Translations under genes and position numbers: made by a program
Shown here: piece by piece, positions 27,701 to 39,945 of the stretch
Position numbering within the stretch: position 1 is the first letter of the stretch
How the letters are laid out: the number at the start of each line of letters is the position of its first letter
Notes under the pieces: generated by a model
Seen by the model: only the letters and a program-made list of their open reading frames with translations
The model's database searches: none
Told to the model about the DNA's origin: nothing
From: CAG-791 sp963650385
Lineage (GTDB): Bacteria; Bacillota; Clostridia; Lachnospirales; Lachnospiraceae
NCBI GenBank assembly: GCA_963650385.1
Contig: CAVJLL010000004.1
Coordinates: 1 to 64,000 of the forward strand
DNA: 64,000 nt
Direction of reading: 5' to 3'

Positions 27701-28680
27701 ATATGCCGTACCTGCCGAACGGACGTCCCCTGGATATCGTTCTGAACCCTCTGGGCGTGCCGTCCCGAATGAACATCGGACAGGTGCTGGAGCTGCATCT
27801 GTCGCTGGCATCCAAGGTTCTGGGCTTTAACGTAACGACACCGAACTTTGACGGTGCAACGCACGATGACATCACCAAGCAGCTGGAGATGGCGAACAAG
27901 TATGTCAACTGCAGCTGGGAAGAGTTCGAGGCAGAATACAAGGATCAGGTGGATCCTGAGGTTATGCAGTATCTGCACGATCACCTGGATCACCGTGAAG
28001 AGTGGAAGGGGGTACCGATCACTGCAGACGGCAAGGTGCAGCTGCGCGACGGCCGTACCGGCGAGAAGTTCGACAACCCGACCTCCATCGGCTTCATGCA
28101 TTACATGAAGCTGCACCATCTGGTAGATGATAAGATCCATGCACGTTCCACCGGCCCTTACTCCCTTGTGACGCAGCAGCCTCTCGGCGGTAAGGCGCAG
28201 TTCGGCGGACAGCGCTTCGGAGAAATGGAAGTGTGGGCCCTGGAGGCGTACGGCGCTGCCTATACCCTGCAGGAGATCCTGACGGTGAAGTCGGATGATG
28301 TTGTCGGACGTGTGAAGACCTACGAAGCAATCATCAAGGGCGAGAACATTCCGGAGGCAGGAATTCCGGAGTCCTTCAAGGTACTTCTGAAGGAGCTGCA
28401 GGCTCTTGGCCTGGATGTTCAGGTTCTCAAGGAAGACGGAACCGAGGCAGAGATCAAGGAAGACATCGATTACGGTGAATCCTCGATTTACAAGTTCGCC
28501 ATGGCCAACAACTTCAAGGATTCCGGCGATACGGATCGGGATTCTCTGGCAAAGGGCGGAATGTCTCTGCAGGAGTTTAACGCAGAGGGCGAGCTTCAGG
28601 AGGCCGAGCCGGAAGAGGACGCTGATATGGCGGACCTGAATGATGCTGATGACGATGATTTCAGTGATGCAGAGGAGTGA
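24796..28680 (+). CDS. rpoB: RNA polymerase beta subunit
   Basis: Catalytic-core subunit of RNA polymerase. 1294 residues, complete. The rifampicin-binding region (about 493-520) has the wild-type residues, with SQFMDQNNPLSEITHKRRLS present, so no classical resistance change is visible. PIETPEGPNIGLI, KMAGRHGNKGV and the C-terminal GEMEVWALEAYGAAYTLQE clamp segment are conserved. Ends in an acidic tail (DADMADLNDADDDDFSDAEE). Start ATG 24796 after a weak GAGGT. rpoC follows after 6 bp. Confidence 0.98.
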   Translation: MSNKIRLHPVGSGKSIRMSYSRQKEVLEMPNLIEVQKASYQWFLDQGLQEVFDDISPIEDYSGHLSLSFVSYRLCEDEIKYNIAKCKERDATYAAPLRAKVRLYDKENKKEVKEQEIFMGDLPLMTKTGTFVINGAERVIVSQLVRSPGIYYGIDKDKYGKELYTCTVIPNRGAWLEYETDSNDIFYVRVDRTRKVPVTVLIRALGVGTDEEILEMFGDEPKLQGSFTKDPAHSYEEGLLELYKKIRPGEPLSVESADSLINAMFFDPRRYDLAKVGRYKFNKKLALRNRITGHVLAEDVVDEANGDVLGNAGDTVTREMADEIQNAAIPYVWIRTETRDRVKVLSNLMVDITHFVDCEPSELGITEDVYYPALRDILLEYQDNEDPEALAEALRRSVRELIPKHITKEDILASINYNMHLEYGIGNDDDIDHLGNRRIRSVGELLQNQYRIGLSRLERVVRERMTTHDASEEVSPQALINIKPVQAAVKEFFGSSQLSQFMDQNNPLSEITHKRRLSALGPGGLSRDRAGFEVRDVHYTHYGRMCPIETPEGPNIGLINSLASYAKINQYGFVEAPYRKIDQDDPKGPRVTNEVVYMTADEEDNYHVAQASTVLDEDGYIVDTYASGRFRTETSSYPRTAFQYMDVSPRMVFSVATSLVPFLQNDDANRALMGSNMQRQGVPLITTEAPVVGTGMEEKAARDSGVCVIAEKAGTATFVDATKISVRYDDGTSEDIELIKYLRSNQSNCYNQRPVVNTGDHFEAGAILADGASTQNGVLALGKNPLIGFMCWEGYNYEDAVLLSERLVKDDVYTSIHIEEYEAEARDTKLGPEEITRDVPGVGEEALKDLDDDGVIRVGAEVRAGDILVGKVTPKGETELTAEERLLRAIFGEKAREVRDTSLKVPHGEYGIIVDTKVFTRENGDELAPGVNKAVRIYIAQKRKISVGDKMAGRHGNKGVVSRILPVEDMPYLPNGRPLDIVLNPLGVPSRMNIGQVLELHLSLASKVLGFNVTTPNFDGATHDDITKQLEMANKYVNCSWEEFEAEYKDQVDPEVMQYLHDHLDHREEWKGVPITADGKVQLRDGRTGEKFDNPTSIGFMHYMKLHHLVDDKIHARSTGPYSLVTQQPLGGKAQFGGQRFGEMEVWALEAYGAAYTLQEILTVKSDDVVGRVKTYEAIIKGENIPEAGIPESFKVLLKELQALGLDVQVLKEDGTEAEIKEDIDYGESSIYKFAMANNFKDSGDTDRDSLAKGGMSLQEFNAEGELQEAEPEEDADMADLNDADDDDFSDAEE

Positions 28681-28686
28681 TGATAG

Positions 28687-32442
<3,756 letters not shown>

Positions 32443-32459
32443 TTTTTACAAGAATTTCG

Positions 32460-32488
32460 TTGACAATTTAAAACGGGATGCGTAAACT
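32460..32488 (+). promoter_or_regulatory. str operon promoter (rpsL-rpsG-fusA)
   Basis: TTGACA at 32460-32465 and TAAACT at 32483-32488, 17-bp spacer. The -10 box is 1 bp from the rpoC terminator stem, so transcripts would begin near 32495 inside its left arm. Confidence 0.8.
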
Positions 32489-32489
32489 T

Positions 32490-32522
32490 AGAGCGATGTG
32501 CGTTTATGCACATCGCTCTTTT
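32490..32522 (+). terminator. rpoC terminator
   Basis: AGAGCGATGTGC (32490-32501) pairs perfectly with GCACATCGCTCT (32508-32519), followed by a short T-run. Stops rpoBC transcripts right at the start of the next promoter. Confidence 0.85.
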
Positions 32523-32614
32523 GCTGTTTTCAGATCAGAGGAGACGGCACAGAGCATAGCTGCTGTTCCGTCTGGGTTAACAGATGGAATAAATCTAACA
32601 AGGAGGTAATCAGA

Positions 32615-33034
32615 ATGCCGACATTTAACCAGCTGGTAAGAAAGGGACGTGAGGTTTCTACAAAGAAATCGAAGGCACCCGCACTGCAGGTAGGCTTCAA
32701 CTCACTCAAGAAGAAGCAGATCGCACAGCCTGCTCCCCAGAAGAGAGGAGTATGCACTGCAGTTAAGACCGCAACACCGAAGAAGCCGAATTCCGCGCTT
32801 CGTAAGATCGCCAGAGTACGTCTTTCCAACGGAATGGAAGTCACTTCCTATATTCCGGGCGAGGGACACAATCTCCAGGAGCACTCCGTTGTCATGATCC
32901 GCGGCGGACGTGTTAAGGATCTTCCCGGTACCAGATACCACATCATCCGTGGTACGCTCGATACTGCCGGAGTTGCAAACCGCAAGCAGGCTCGCTCCAA
33001 GTATGGTGCAAAGAGACCGAAAGCTGCAAAATAA
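32615..33034 (+). CDS. rpsL: Ribosomal protein S12
   Basis: Decoding-centre protein of the 30S subunit, 139 residues. PKKPNSALRK and PGEGHNLQEHS carry the lysines altered in streptomycin resistance, here wild type. I place the start at ATG 32615 after AAGGAGG; the longer reading frame from 32498 would begin inside the terminator. First gene of the str operon. Confidence 0.97.
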   Translation: MPTFNQLVRKGREVSTKKSKAPALQVGFNSLKKKQIAQPAPQKRGVCTAVKTATPKKPNSALRKIARVRLSNGMEVTSYIPGEGHNLQEHSVVMIRGGRVKDLPGTRYHIIRGTLDTAGVANRKQARSKYGAKRPKAAK

Positions 33035-33273
33035 TACTTTCTAAGTGTATGGGAATGTTGGAATCTGGTTTCGATAGATTTCTGTACGGAAATCCTTCGC
33101 GGTCCTTTGCACATCCTTCCGTGAGAGGGAGTGCAGACCGGACGGCTGACTGGAATTGGATCGCCAGCATGGACACATCAAATTAGTGAGTACCGATGAT
33201 TTATCCACTGGAGGGCGGCAGATAATCCGCAGGATTTCGCTGCCTGACACAAATTGATAAGGAGGGAAGTATC
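33035..33273 (+). other. Long rpsL-rpsG spacer
   Basis: 239 bp with no coding sense, unusual between these two genes. In enteric bacteria S7 binds the equivalent, shorter spacer for autoregulation; that this spacer is an S7 target is inference. A plain AAGGAGG precedes rpsG. No terminator or promoter seen. Confidence 0.4.
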
Positions 33274-33744
33274 ATGCCGCGTAAAGGACATGTACAGAAG
33301 AGAGATGTATTAGCAGACCCCTTATACAACAGCAAGGTCGTGACCAAACTTGTGAACAGCATCATGCTGGACGGCAAGAAGGGCGTTGCCCAGAAGATTG
33401 TATACGGAGCTTTTGCGAAGGTAGAGGAGAAGGCTGGCAAGCCTGCACTCGAGGTTTTCGAGGGTGCAATGAACAACGTTATGCCGGCTCTCGAGGTTAA
33501 GGCAAGACGTATCGGCGGTGCTACTTATCAGGTACCGATCGAGGTAAGACCTGAGCGCAGACAGGCTCTGGCACTGCGCTGGATCACCATGTTCTCCCGC
33601 AAGAGAGGCGAGAAGAACATGGAGGACAAGCTTGCAGGCGAGATCCTTGATGCGTACAACAACACGGGCGCTTCCGTAAAGCGTAAGGAAGACATGCACA
33701 AGATGGCAGATGCGAACAGAGCATTCTCTCACTACAAATTCTGA
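33274..33744 (+). CDS. rpsG: Ribosomal protein S7
   Basis: Primary binding protein of the 16S rRNA 3' domain and head of the 30S subunit, near the E site. 156 residues, usual length, beginning MPRKGHVQKRDVLADPLYNS and containing GGATYQVPIEVRPERRQALA. RBS AAGGAGG. 100 bp before fusA. Confidence 0.97.
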   Translation: MPRKGHVQKRDVLADPLYNSKVVTKLVNSIMLDGKKGVAQKIVYGAFAKVEEKAGKPALEVFEGAMNNVMPALEVKARRIGGATYQVPIEVRPERRQALALRWITMFSRKRGEKNMEDKLAGEILDAYNNTGASVKRKEDMHKMADANRAFSHYKF

Positions 33745-33844
33745 TCAGCGAGAGAATCTGCAGAGCATCGATTCCCGCAGCGGTTTCATTAGAAACCGTA
33801 TTGCCTCATAAAGAGGCAGCGGGGTTTGCTAGGAGGAAAAACCT

Positions 33845-35974
33845 GTGGCAGAAAAGAGACAGTATCCCCTGGAGAGAACCAGGAACATCGGTATCATGGC
33901 TCACATCGATGCAGGTAAGACGACTCTGACCGAGCGTATCCTGTTTTATACCGGTGTTAACTATAAGATCGGTGAGACCCACGACGGTACTGCAACCATG
34001 GACTACATGGAGCAGGAGCAGGAGCGAGGAATCACCATTACGTCCGCGGCAACAACCTGCCATTGGACGGAAGAGGATCACCATAAGAAAAAGGCGGGAG
34101 CTCTTGAGCACCGCATCAACATCATTGATACCCCCGGACACGTGGACTTCACCGTAGAGGTTGAGCGTTCCCTTCGCGTCCTGGACGGTGCAATCGGTGT
34201 ATTCTCTGCAAAGGGCGGCGTTGAGCCTCAGTCTGAGAACGTTTGGCGTCAGGCTGATACCTACAACGTACCGCGTATGGCATTCGTCAACAAGATGGAT
34301 GTCATCGGCGCAGACTACTATGCCTGCGTGGATCAGATCAAGAACAGACTGGGCAAGAACCCGGTAATGATCAACATTCCGATCGGCAAGGAAGATTCCT
34401 ACATCGGACTGATCGATCTGTTCGAGATGGAAGCGTATCTGTACAAGAACGATGACGGAACCGACATCGAGATCACCACAATTCCTGAGGATATGCAGGA
34501 TGAGGCGCAGATGTACCACGATCAGCTGATCGAGCAGATCTGCTCTCTGGATGATGATCTGATGGAGCAGTACCTGGAGGGCGAGGAGCCGTCCCAGGAT
34601 GCACTGAAGAAGGTTCTGCGCAAGGCAACCTGCACCTGCCAGGCAGTTCCGGTTTGCTGCGGATCTGCTTACAAGAACAAGGGTGTACAGAAGTGCCTTG
34701 ACGCTGTTATCGAGTATATGCCCTCTCCGCTGGATATCCCGGCTATTAAGGGCACGGACCTTGACGGCAATGAGATCGAGAGACACTCTTCGGATGATGA
34801 GCCGTTCTCTGCTCTTGCATTCAAGATCATTTCCGATCCGTTCGTTGGTAAGCTTGCATTCATGCGTGTGTACTCCGGTACCTGCAAGTCCGGCTCCTAC
34901 GTTTTGAACTCCACAAAGGATAAGAAGGAACGTGTCGGCCGAATTCTTCAGATGCATGCCAACAAGAGATCTGAGCTGGATGAGGTTTACTCCGGTGATA
35001 TCGCTGCAGCAGTCGGCCTGAAGGTTACGACCACCGGCGATACGCTCTGCGCAGAGAATGCACCGGTTATTCTGGAGTCCATGGAGTTCCCGGATCCGGT
35101 TATCGAGCTTGCAATCGAGCCCAAGACAAAGGCTGGCCAGGATAAGCTGACGGACGCACTTCAGAAGCTTTCCGAAGAGGATCCGACCTTCCAGGCACAC
35201 ACCAATACCGAGACCGGTCAGACGATCATCGCAGGTATGGGTGAGCTTCACCTGGAGATCATTGTTGACCGTCTGCTTCGTGAGTTCCACGTAGAAGCAA
35301 ACGTAGGCGCTCCTCAGGTAGCATACAAGGAGTCCTTCACAAAGGCTGTGGATCAGGAGTACAAGTACGCCAAGCAGTCCGGCGGACGCGGCCAGTACGG
35401 ACATTGTAAGGTTAAGTTCGAGCCGATGGATCCGAACGGCGAGGAAGTTTACAAGTTCGACAACGCGGTTGTCGGCGGCAACATTCCGAAGGAGTACATC
35501 CCGGCTGTCGGCGATGGTATCGAAGAGGCCATGAAGGCAGGAAACCTTGGCGGATTCCCGGTTGTAGGCGTACATGCTACGGTTTACGACGGATCCTACC
35601 ACGAGGTCGACTCCTCCGAGATGGCATTCCACATTGCCGGATCCATGTGCTTCAAGGAGGCCATGAAGAAGTCTGAGCCGGTTCTGCTGGAGCCTGTTAT
35701 GAAGGTTGAGGTTACCATGCCGGAAGAGTACATGGGCGACGTTATCGGAGACATCAACTCCAGACGCGGACGTGTAACGGGCATGGAGGACATCGGCGGC
35801 GGCAAGCAGGTAAACGGCTTTGTTCCGCTGGCACAGATGTTCGGATATGCAACCGATCTTCGCTCCATGACGCAGGGCCGCGGCAACTACTCCATGTTCT
35901 TCGAGAAGTACGAGCCCGTACCGAAGAACATTGCAGAGAAGGTGCTGAACGAGGCAAACAAGGATAAGGCATAA
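33845..35974 (+). CDS. fusA: Elongation factor G
   Basis: Translocation GTPase. 709 residues with GTP-binding AHIDAGKTT (19-27), DTPGH and NKMD motifs, followed by the EF-G domains II-V. A short insertion, EEDHHKKKAGALEH, follows the switch I region before NIIDTPGH. The GTG start is preceded by AGGAGG. Strong codon bias, as expected for an abundant protein. tuf follows with its own promoter. Confidence 0.98.
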   Translation: MAEKRQYPLERTRNIGIMAHIDAGKTTLTERILFYTGVNYKIGETHDGTATMDYMEQEQERGITITSAATTCHWTEEDHHKKKAGALEHRINIIDTPGHVDFTVEVERSLRVLDGAIGVFSAKGGVEPQSENVWRQADTYNVPRMAFVNKMDVIGADYYACVDQIKNRLGKNPVMINIPIGKEDSYIGLIDLFEMEAYLYKNDDGTDIEITTIPEDMQDEAQMYHDQLIEQICSLDDDLMEQYLEGEEPSQDALKKVLRKATCTCQAVPVCCGSAYKNKGVQKCLDAVIEYMPSPLDIPAIKGTDLDGNEIERHSSDDEPFSALAFKIISDPFVGKLAFMRVYSGTCKSGSYVLNSTKDKKERVGRILQMHANKRSELDEVYSGDIAAAVGLKVTTTGDTLCAENAPVILESMEFPDPVIELAIEPKTKAGQDKLTDALQKLSEEDPTFQAHTNTETGQTIIAGMGELHLEIIVDRLLREFHVEANVGAPQVAYKESFTKAVDQEYKYAKQSGGRGQYGHCKVKFEPMDPNGEEVYKFDNAVVGGNIPKEYIPAVGDGIEEAMKAGNLGGFPVVGVHATVYDGSYHEVDSSEMAFHIAGSMCFKEAMKKSEPVLLEPVMKVEVTMPEEYMGDVIGDINSRRGRVTGMEDIGGGKQVNGFVPLAQMFGYATDLRSMTQGRGNYSMFFEKYEPVPKNIAEKVLNEANKDKA

Positions 35975-35986
35975 GCCGAATACTTC

Positions 35987-36015
35987 TTGCGTTAGATATT
36001 TGCATTGGTTATAAT
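35987..36015 (+). promoter_or_regulatory. tuf promoter
   Basis: TTGCGT at 35987-35992 and TATAAT at 36010-36015 with 17-bp spacing, inside the fusA-tuf gap, so tuf can be made apart from the str operon. Confidence 0.75.
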
Positions 36016-36021
36016 GTTCAT

Positions 36022-36060
36022 CAGTGACCGAAAATCGGCAGTGAATGTCTAAGGTCACTG
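36022..36060 (+). other. 5' hairpin of tuf mRNA
   Basis: CAGTGACC (36022-36029) pairs with GGTCACTG (36053-36060). The stem begins where the tuf transcript should begin, 7 bp after the -10 box, so it could cap and stabilise the mRNA 5' end (inference). Confidence 0.5.
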
Positions 36061-36100
36061 GCGAACACATCATGATTATTTTCCAAGGAGGAAATAAGAA

Positions 36101-37294
36101 ATGGCAAAGGCACATTTTGACAAAACAAAGCCGCACGTAAACGTCGGCACAATCGGTCACGTTGACCATGGCAAAACCACTCTTACGGCTGCTATCACCG
36201 CTGTTCTTGCTGAAAGACTCGGCGTTGATCCTGCAGTTCCGTTTGATCAGATCGACTCTGCTCCCGAAGAGAGAGAGCGTGGTATCACCATCAACTCCGC
36301 TCACATCGAGTATGAGACTGAGAAGAGACACTATGCACACGTTGACTGCCCTGGGCACGCTGACTATGTAAAGAACATGATCACCGGTGCTGCACAGATG
36401 GACGGCGCTATCCTTGTAGTTGCTGCTACCGACGGTGTTATGGCACAGACTCGTGAGCACGTTCTGCTTGCTAAGCAGGTAGGCGTTCCGAAGATCGTTG
36501 TTTTCCTGAACAAGTGCGACATGATGGATGATCCGGAGCTGATCGAGCTGACCGAGATGGATATCCGTGAGCTGCTTGACCAGTATGGCTTCCCTGGCGA
36601 TGACACTCCGATCATCCAGGGTTCCGCTCTGAAGGCTCTTGAGGATCCTAAGGGTGAGTGGGGCGACAAGATCATGGAGCTTATGGATACCGTTGATACC
36701 TATATCCCGGATCCGGTTCGTGATAACGACAAGCCGTTCCTTATGCCCATCGAGGACGTATTCACCATCTCTGGCCGTGGTACCGTTGCTACCGGCCGTG
36801 TAGAGCGTGGTATGCTCAAGCTCAACGATCCTGTTGAAATCGTTGGTATCAAGGAAGAGACTCAGACCTCTGTTGCAACCGGCATCGAGATGTTCCGCAA
36901 GACCATGGACTATGCTGAGGCTGGTGACAACATCGGCGTTCTGCTTCGTGGTATCGATCGTACTGCAATCGAGAGAGGCCAGGTTGTTGCTAAGCCCGGC
37001 ACTGTAACCTGCCACAAGAAGTTCACCGCTCAGGTTTACGTTCTGACCAAGGACGAGGGCGGCCGTCATACTCCTTTCTTCAACAACTATCGTCCTCAGT
37101 TCTATTTCAGAACAACCGACGTTACCGGCGTTATCTCCCTTCCGGAAGGAACTGAGATGTGCATGCCCGGCGACCACGTTGAGATGAGCATCGAGCTGAT
37201 CCACCCGGTAGCAATGGAAGAGGGACTTACCTTCGCTATTCGTGAGGGTGGCCGTACCGTTGGATCCGGACGTGTTGTCTCCATCGTTGAGTAA
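36101..37294 (+). CDS. tuf: Elongation factor Tu
   Basis: Delivers aminoacyl-tRNA to the ribosome. 397 residues; GHVDHGKT (19-26), DCPGHADY and NKCD GTP-binding motifs, then domains II and III ending VGSGRVVSIVE. AAGGAGG precedes ATG. The codon choice is the most biased in the window. Confidence 0.98.
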   Translation: MAKAHFDKTKPHVNVGTIGHVDHGKTTLTAAITAVLAERLGVDPAVPFDQIDSAPEERERGITINSAHIEYETEKRHYAHVDCPGHADYVKNMITGAAQMDGAILVVAATDGVMAQTREHVLLAKQVGVPKIVVFLNKCDMMDDPELIELTEMDIRELLDQYGFPGDDTPIIQGSALKALEDPKGEWGDKIMELMDTVDTYIPDPVRDNDKPFLMPIEDVFTISGRGTVATGRVERGMLKLNDPVEIVGIKEETQTSVATGIEMFRKTMDYAEAGDNIGVLLRGIDRTAIERGQVVAKPGTVTCHKKFTAQVYVLTKDEGGRHTPFFNNYRPQFYFRTTDVTGVISLPEGTEMCMPGDHVEMSIELIHPVAMEEGLTFAIREGGRTVGSGRVVSIVE

Positions 37295-37333
37295 TTCGCG
37301 CGAAAGCAATGAGTTCTGCGCTCACAGCGCATA

Positions 37334-37376
37334 AAAAACAGCCGCTGCAAGCTTGCTTGCATGCGGCTGCTTTTTT
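37334..37376. terminator. tuf terminator
   Basis: CAGCCGC (37339-37345) pairs with GCGGCTG (37363-37369) with an A-run on the left and TTTTTT on the right, so it may act in both directions. The loop GCAAGCTTGCTTGC is itself self-complementary. Confidence 0.9.
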
Positions 37377-37410
37377 ATGTGCTGCCGGGCATTCAGGGAA
37401 TGATAAAATC

Positions 37411-38574
37411 ATGCATCCAACAACAAACCGCATTGCGTGGATCGACGCAGCCAAAGGCTTCGCCATTTTCTTCATTGTCTGCGGGCACTGCGCAGACAAA
37501 AACGGCGCAGACCGCATTCTTCTTCATTTTTCCATGTTCACCGGCGTTGCCGTTTTCTTTCTCCTGTCAGGAATGACCTTCTGCTGGAAGGAAAATTCCT
37601 TTCTGTATTTTGACAGACGTCCCTTCCGGGATTTTCTGCGGGGGCTGCTGCGCGGAGTGATTGCGCCGTATATCTGCTGGTCCTTGATCAGCATTGCTGT
37701 TTACCGGGCTTTCGGTGCGGCTGCGGTTCACGCACTGGGATCGGACCGCAGTCATTTTTCGCTTGCCGGGAATCTGGCGGGCATGCTGTATGGGAATTCC
37801 GGAAGCGGCTATATGGAATGGAATCGTCCGCTGTGGTTTCTGACATGCCTTGCGGTTACGGAGCTGTTCTGGTACGCAGTCTTTTGGCACCTGACTAGAA
37901 CAGGGAAAAACAGTTTCTATGCATATGCAGAAATAGCCTTTATCTGCGCGGCGTCAGCAGGATGGTTTTTGTACACGAATCTGCACAGCATTCAGCTGTG
38001 CCTTCCGTGGGAAACAGAAACTGCAGTTTGTGTTCTGCCTTTTTTCGGACTGGGACGTTTTCTTCGCGGATGGATGGAGGGATCGGAAAAACTTCTCCTC
38101 AATAAATCGAAGGCGGCGCGGGGTGCTGTGTTGATGGTCTGCACAGTGCTGTTATGGAGTCTTTTGTGGGGGGTGAAGGATGCAGACTTCCGGGCGGATC
38201 GCTTCACACAGCCGTGGCGTTTCTATCCGGAATCGATACTGGGCATTGCAATTGTACTGACGATCGCCGGAGCAGCGGCATCGAAACCCGATGCCTGGCC
38301 CGGAAGGCTCCTTATGTATGCCGGACAGCGGACGATGGCGATTCTCGTGATGCACAAATTTGCAATCATGGCAGGAAAGGTCCTGCTGGCCGGACTTGGA
38401 TTCGACCTGGCGGATCTGCTGGATCGGCATGGCGCGAATACGGCCCTGCAAATTGCAGGCCTGACTGCATTTGATGCCGCCGCTGCGCTGTGCGTTGTTA
38501 TGCTCTGCCTGTTGGCGGAGCGGCTTCTGGTGCGGTTGGTGCCGTTCGTTTTTGGAAAAAGTGTGCGGAGATAA
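37411..38574 (+). CDS. Acyltransferase 3 family membrane protein
   Basis: 387-residue integral membrane protein with about ten hydrophobic helices. The start (RIAWIDAAKGFAIFFIVCGHC) has the conserved Asp and the active-site His of acyltransferase-3 enzymes; RPLWFLTCL is the second family segment. Such proteins O-acetylate or acylate surface sugars and other extracytoplasmic targets; substrate unknown. I start at ATG 37411, because longer frames run through the tuf terminator. The RBS is weak. Codon use is much less biased than in tuf. Confidence 0.8.
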   Translation: MHPTTNRIAWIDAAKGFAIFFIVCGHCADKNGADRILLHFSMFTGVAVFFLLSGMTFCWKENSFLYFDRRPFRDFLRGLLRGVIAPYICWSLISIAVYRAFGAAAVHALGSDRSHFSLAGNLAGMLYGNSGSGYMEWNRPLWFLTCLAVTELFWYAVFWHLTRTGKNSFYAYAEIAFICAASAGWFLYTNLHSIQLCLPWETETAVCVLPFFGLGRFLRGWMEGSEKLLLNKSKAARGAVLMVCTVLLWSLLWGVKDADFRADRFTQPWRFYPESILGIAIVLTIAGAAASKPDAWPGRLLMYAGQRTMAILVMHKFAIMAGKVLLAGLGFDLADLLDRHGANTALQIAGLTAFDAAAALCVVMLCLLAERLLVRLVPFVFGKSVRR

Positions 38575-38583
38575 AAATGGGTG

Positions 38584-38612
38584 TTGCCACGGGCTGTTCT
38601 TTTTTTTATAAT
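38584..38612 (+). promoter_or_regulatory. Promoter of the SARP-type regulator
   Basis: TTGCCA at 38584-38589 and TATAAT at 38607-38612, 17-bp spacer. Three TGACA direct repeats at 38612, 38621 and 38631 (about one helical turn apart) cover the transcription start, a possible autoregulatory site. Confidence 0.7.
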
Positions 38613-38657
38613 GACATGTATGACATTGTCTGACAACATTAGAAAGAGGAAAGAGCT

Positions 38658-39869
38658 GTGGCGGAGAATATGATGGAATTATCGGTTCAAATGCTGGGTG
38701 GATTTTCTGTTTCTTGTGATGGAGAGAAGGTTGTGCTCGGGCGCAATTCGACAGCGAAGTTTATACAGCTTCTGCAGGTCGTCTGGCTTAATATGGACAG
38801 AGGCGCCTCCAAACAGCAGATTGTAGAAGCCCTATACGGGGATGAGGAGCTGTCCAATCCGAACAACAGCTTCAATAATCTTCTGTTTCAGATGCGCAAG
38901 CAGATGGTGGCGGCCGGCCTGCCCCGTCGGGACTACATCACGAAGATCGGCAGGATGTATTTCCCGGATCCTGGGATTTTGCTGCACGTGGATGTGCATG
39001 AATTCAGTGAGCGCATTCAGAAGGCCCGAGATGCGGAACAGGAGTCGCAGAAGGAGGAGGCCTATCGGCAGGCATTTTCTCTGTATCAGGGCGTGCTTCT
39101 CCCGGAGGAGGAGACGATGCCTTTTGTGATTACAGAGGCGGTGCAGCTCTCCCATGCTTTTTCGGAGGCGGTTCGTTACCTTGGAGAGAAGGCCAGAAAA
39201 CGCGAGAACTTCGATGAGATGTACAACATCTATGAGAAGGCAGCGCAGATCTATCCGGATAATGACTGGCAGGCTGATCAGATCGAGGCATTGATCGGCA
39301 GGGGAAGCTGCGCGGAAGCGCTTCAGCTGTATGAGAGAACGGTCAGCCGGTATGCGGATGAAATGGGGATTCCGCCTTCTGAAAAGCTCCTGGAGAGCTA
39401 CCGGAAGATGTCCCGGAAAATTACATCACCGACCGGGCACATCCTCGAAATTCAGTCCTCTCTGCAGGAGGATCCTGTGAGCGGTGCGTATTACTGCAAT
39501 TATCCGAGCTTCATCGACACCTATCACGTTCTGGAACGCAATATGGAACGGATGGGGAATTCAGTATTCCTGCTGCTCTGCACTTTGGTGGATTATGCGG
39601 GGAAGCCGATCCGGAATCGGGATAAGCTGGAGGAGCATTCGGAGATTTTTGGCAGATGCATCGGGAACAGCCTTCGGCGCGGAGATATTTATACCAGGTA
39701 CAGCGCCTCGCAGTTCTTGGTTCTGCTGGTCGGCAGCAGCCGGGAGGGCTGCGATGTGGTGGCGAAGCGCATCGACAGGAAGCTCCGCAGCGAGGTTGCG
39801 ACGCGTGCAGAAGCCCGCTACAGTAACGTTTCACTGGCGGATCTGTCACAGATGGTACCGGAGAACTGA
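38658..39869 (+). CDS. SARP/BTAD-type transcriptional regulator with degenerate GGDEF-like tail
   Basis: 403 residues in three parts. About 7-105 is an OmpR-like winged helix (LSVQMLGGFSVSCDGEKVVL, KFIQLLQVVWLN, NNLLFQMRKQM). About 110-255 is a bacterial transcriptional activation (BTAD) helical-repeat domain (ALQLYERTVSRYADEMGIPPSEKLLESYRKM). The C-terminal part (about 285-395) follows the GGDEF layout (RRGDIYTRYSASQFLVLLVG), but the signature is SASQF at 349-353, so it should not make cyclic di-GMP. GTG start after GAGGAAAG. Probably controls the small gene downstream, itself, or a distant target. Confidence 0.82.
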   Translation: MAENMMELSVQMLGGFSVSCDGEKVVLGRNSTAKFIQLLQVVWLNMDRGASKQQIVEALYGDEELSNPNNSFNNLLFQMRKQMVAAGLPRRDYITKIGRMYFPDPGILLHVDVHEFSERIQKARDAEQESQKEEAYRQAFSLYQGVLLPEEETMPFVITEAVQLSHAFSEAVRYLGEKARKRENFDEMYNIYEKAAQIYPDNDWQADQIEALIGRGSCAEALQLYERTVSRYADEMGIPPSEKLLESYRKMSRKITSPTGHILEIQSSLQEDPVSGAYYCNYPSFIDTYHVLERNMERMGNSVFLLLCTLVDYAGKPIRNRDKLEEHSEIFGRCIGNSLRRGDIYTRYSASQFLVLLVGSSREGCDVVAKRIDRKLRSEVATRAEARYSNVSLADLSQMVPEN

Positions 39870-39898
39870 TCACACGAACGATTCAGAGTCGTTCGCAG

Positions 39899-39922
39899 AT
39901 TTGCTTGGCTCTGAATAGTTAC
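39899..39922 (+). repeat. 24-bp dispersed repeat, copy 2
   Basis: Exact copy of 32-55, 30 bp after the SARP gene. Here ATTCAGAG (39881-39888) upstream can pair with CTCTGAAT (39909-39916) inside the repeat, and GAACGA/TCGTTC (39876-39881, 39889-39894) is an alternative hairpin. Confidence 0.7.
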
Positions 39923-39945
39923 CAGATACGCGGGATGGAAATATA

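Noticed and set aside
32498..32614. Upstream in-frame extension of rpsL
   Set aside because: Would start inside the rpoC terminator; S12 normally begins MPTFNQLVRKG.
33806..37309. 1167-codon open frame on the minus strand across both fusA and tuf
   Set aside because: It mirrors two highly biased plus-strand genes; avoidance of TTA, CTA and TCA codons removes stops from the opposite frame. No protein-family resemblance.
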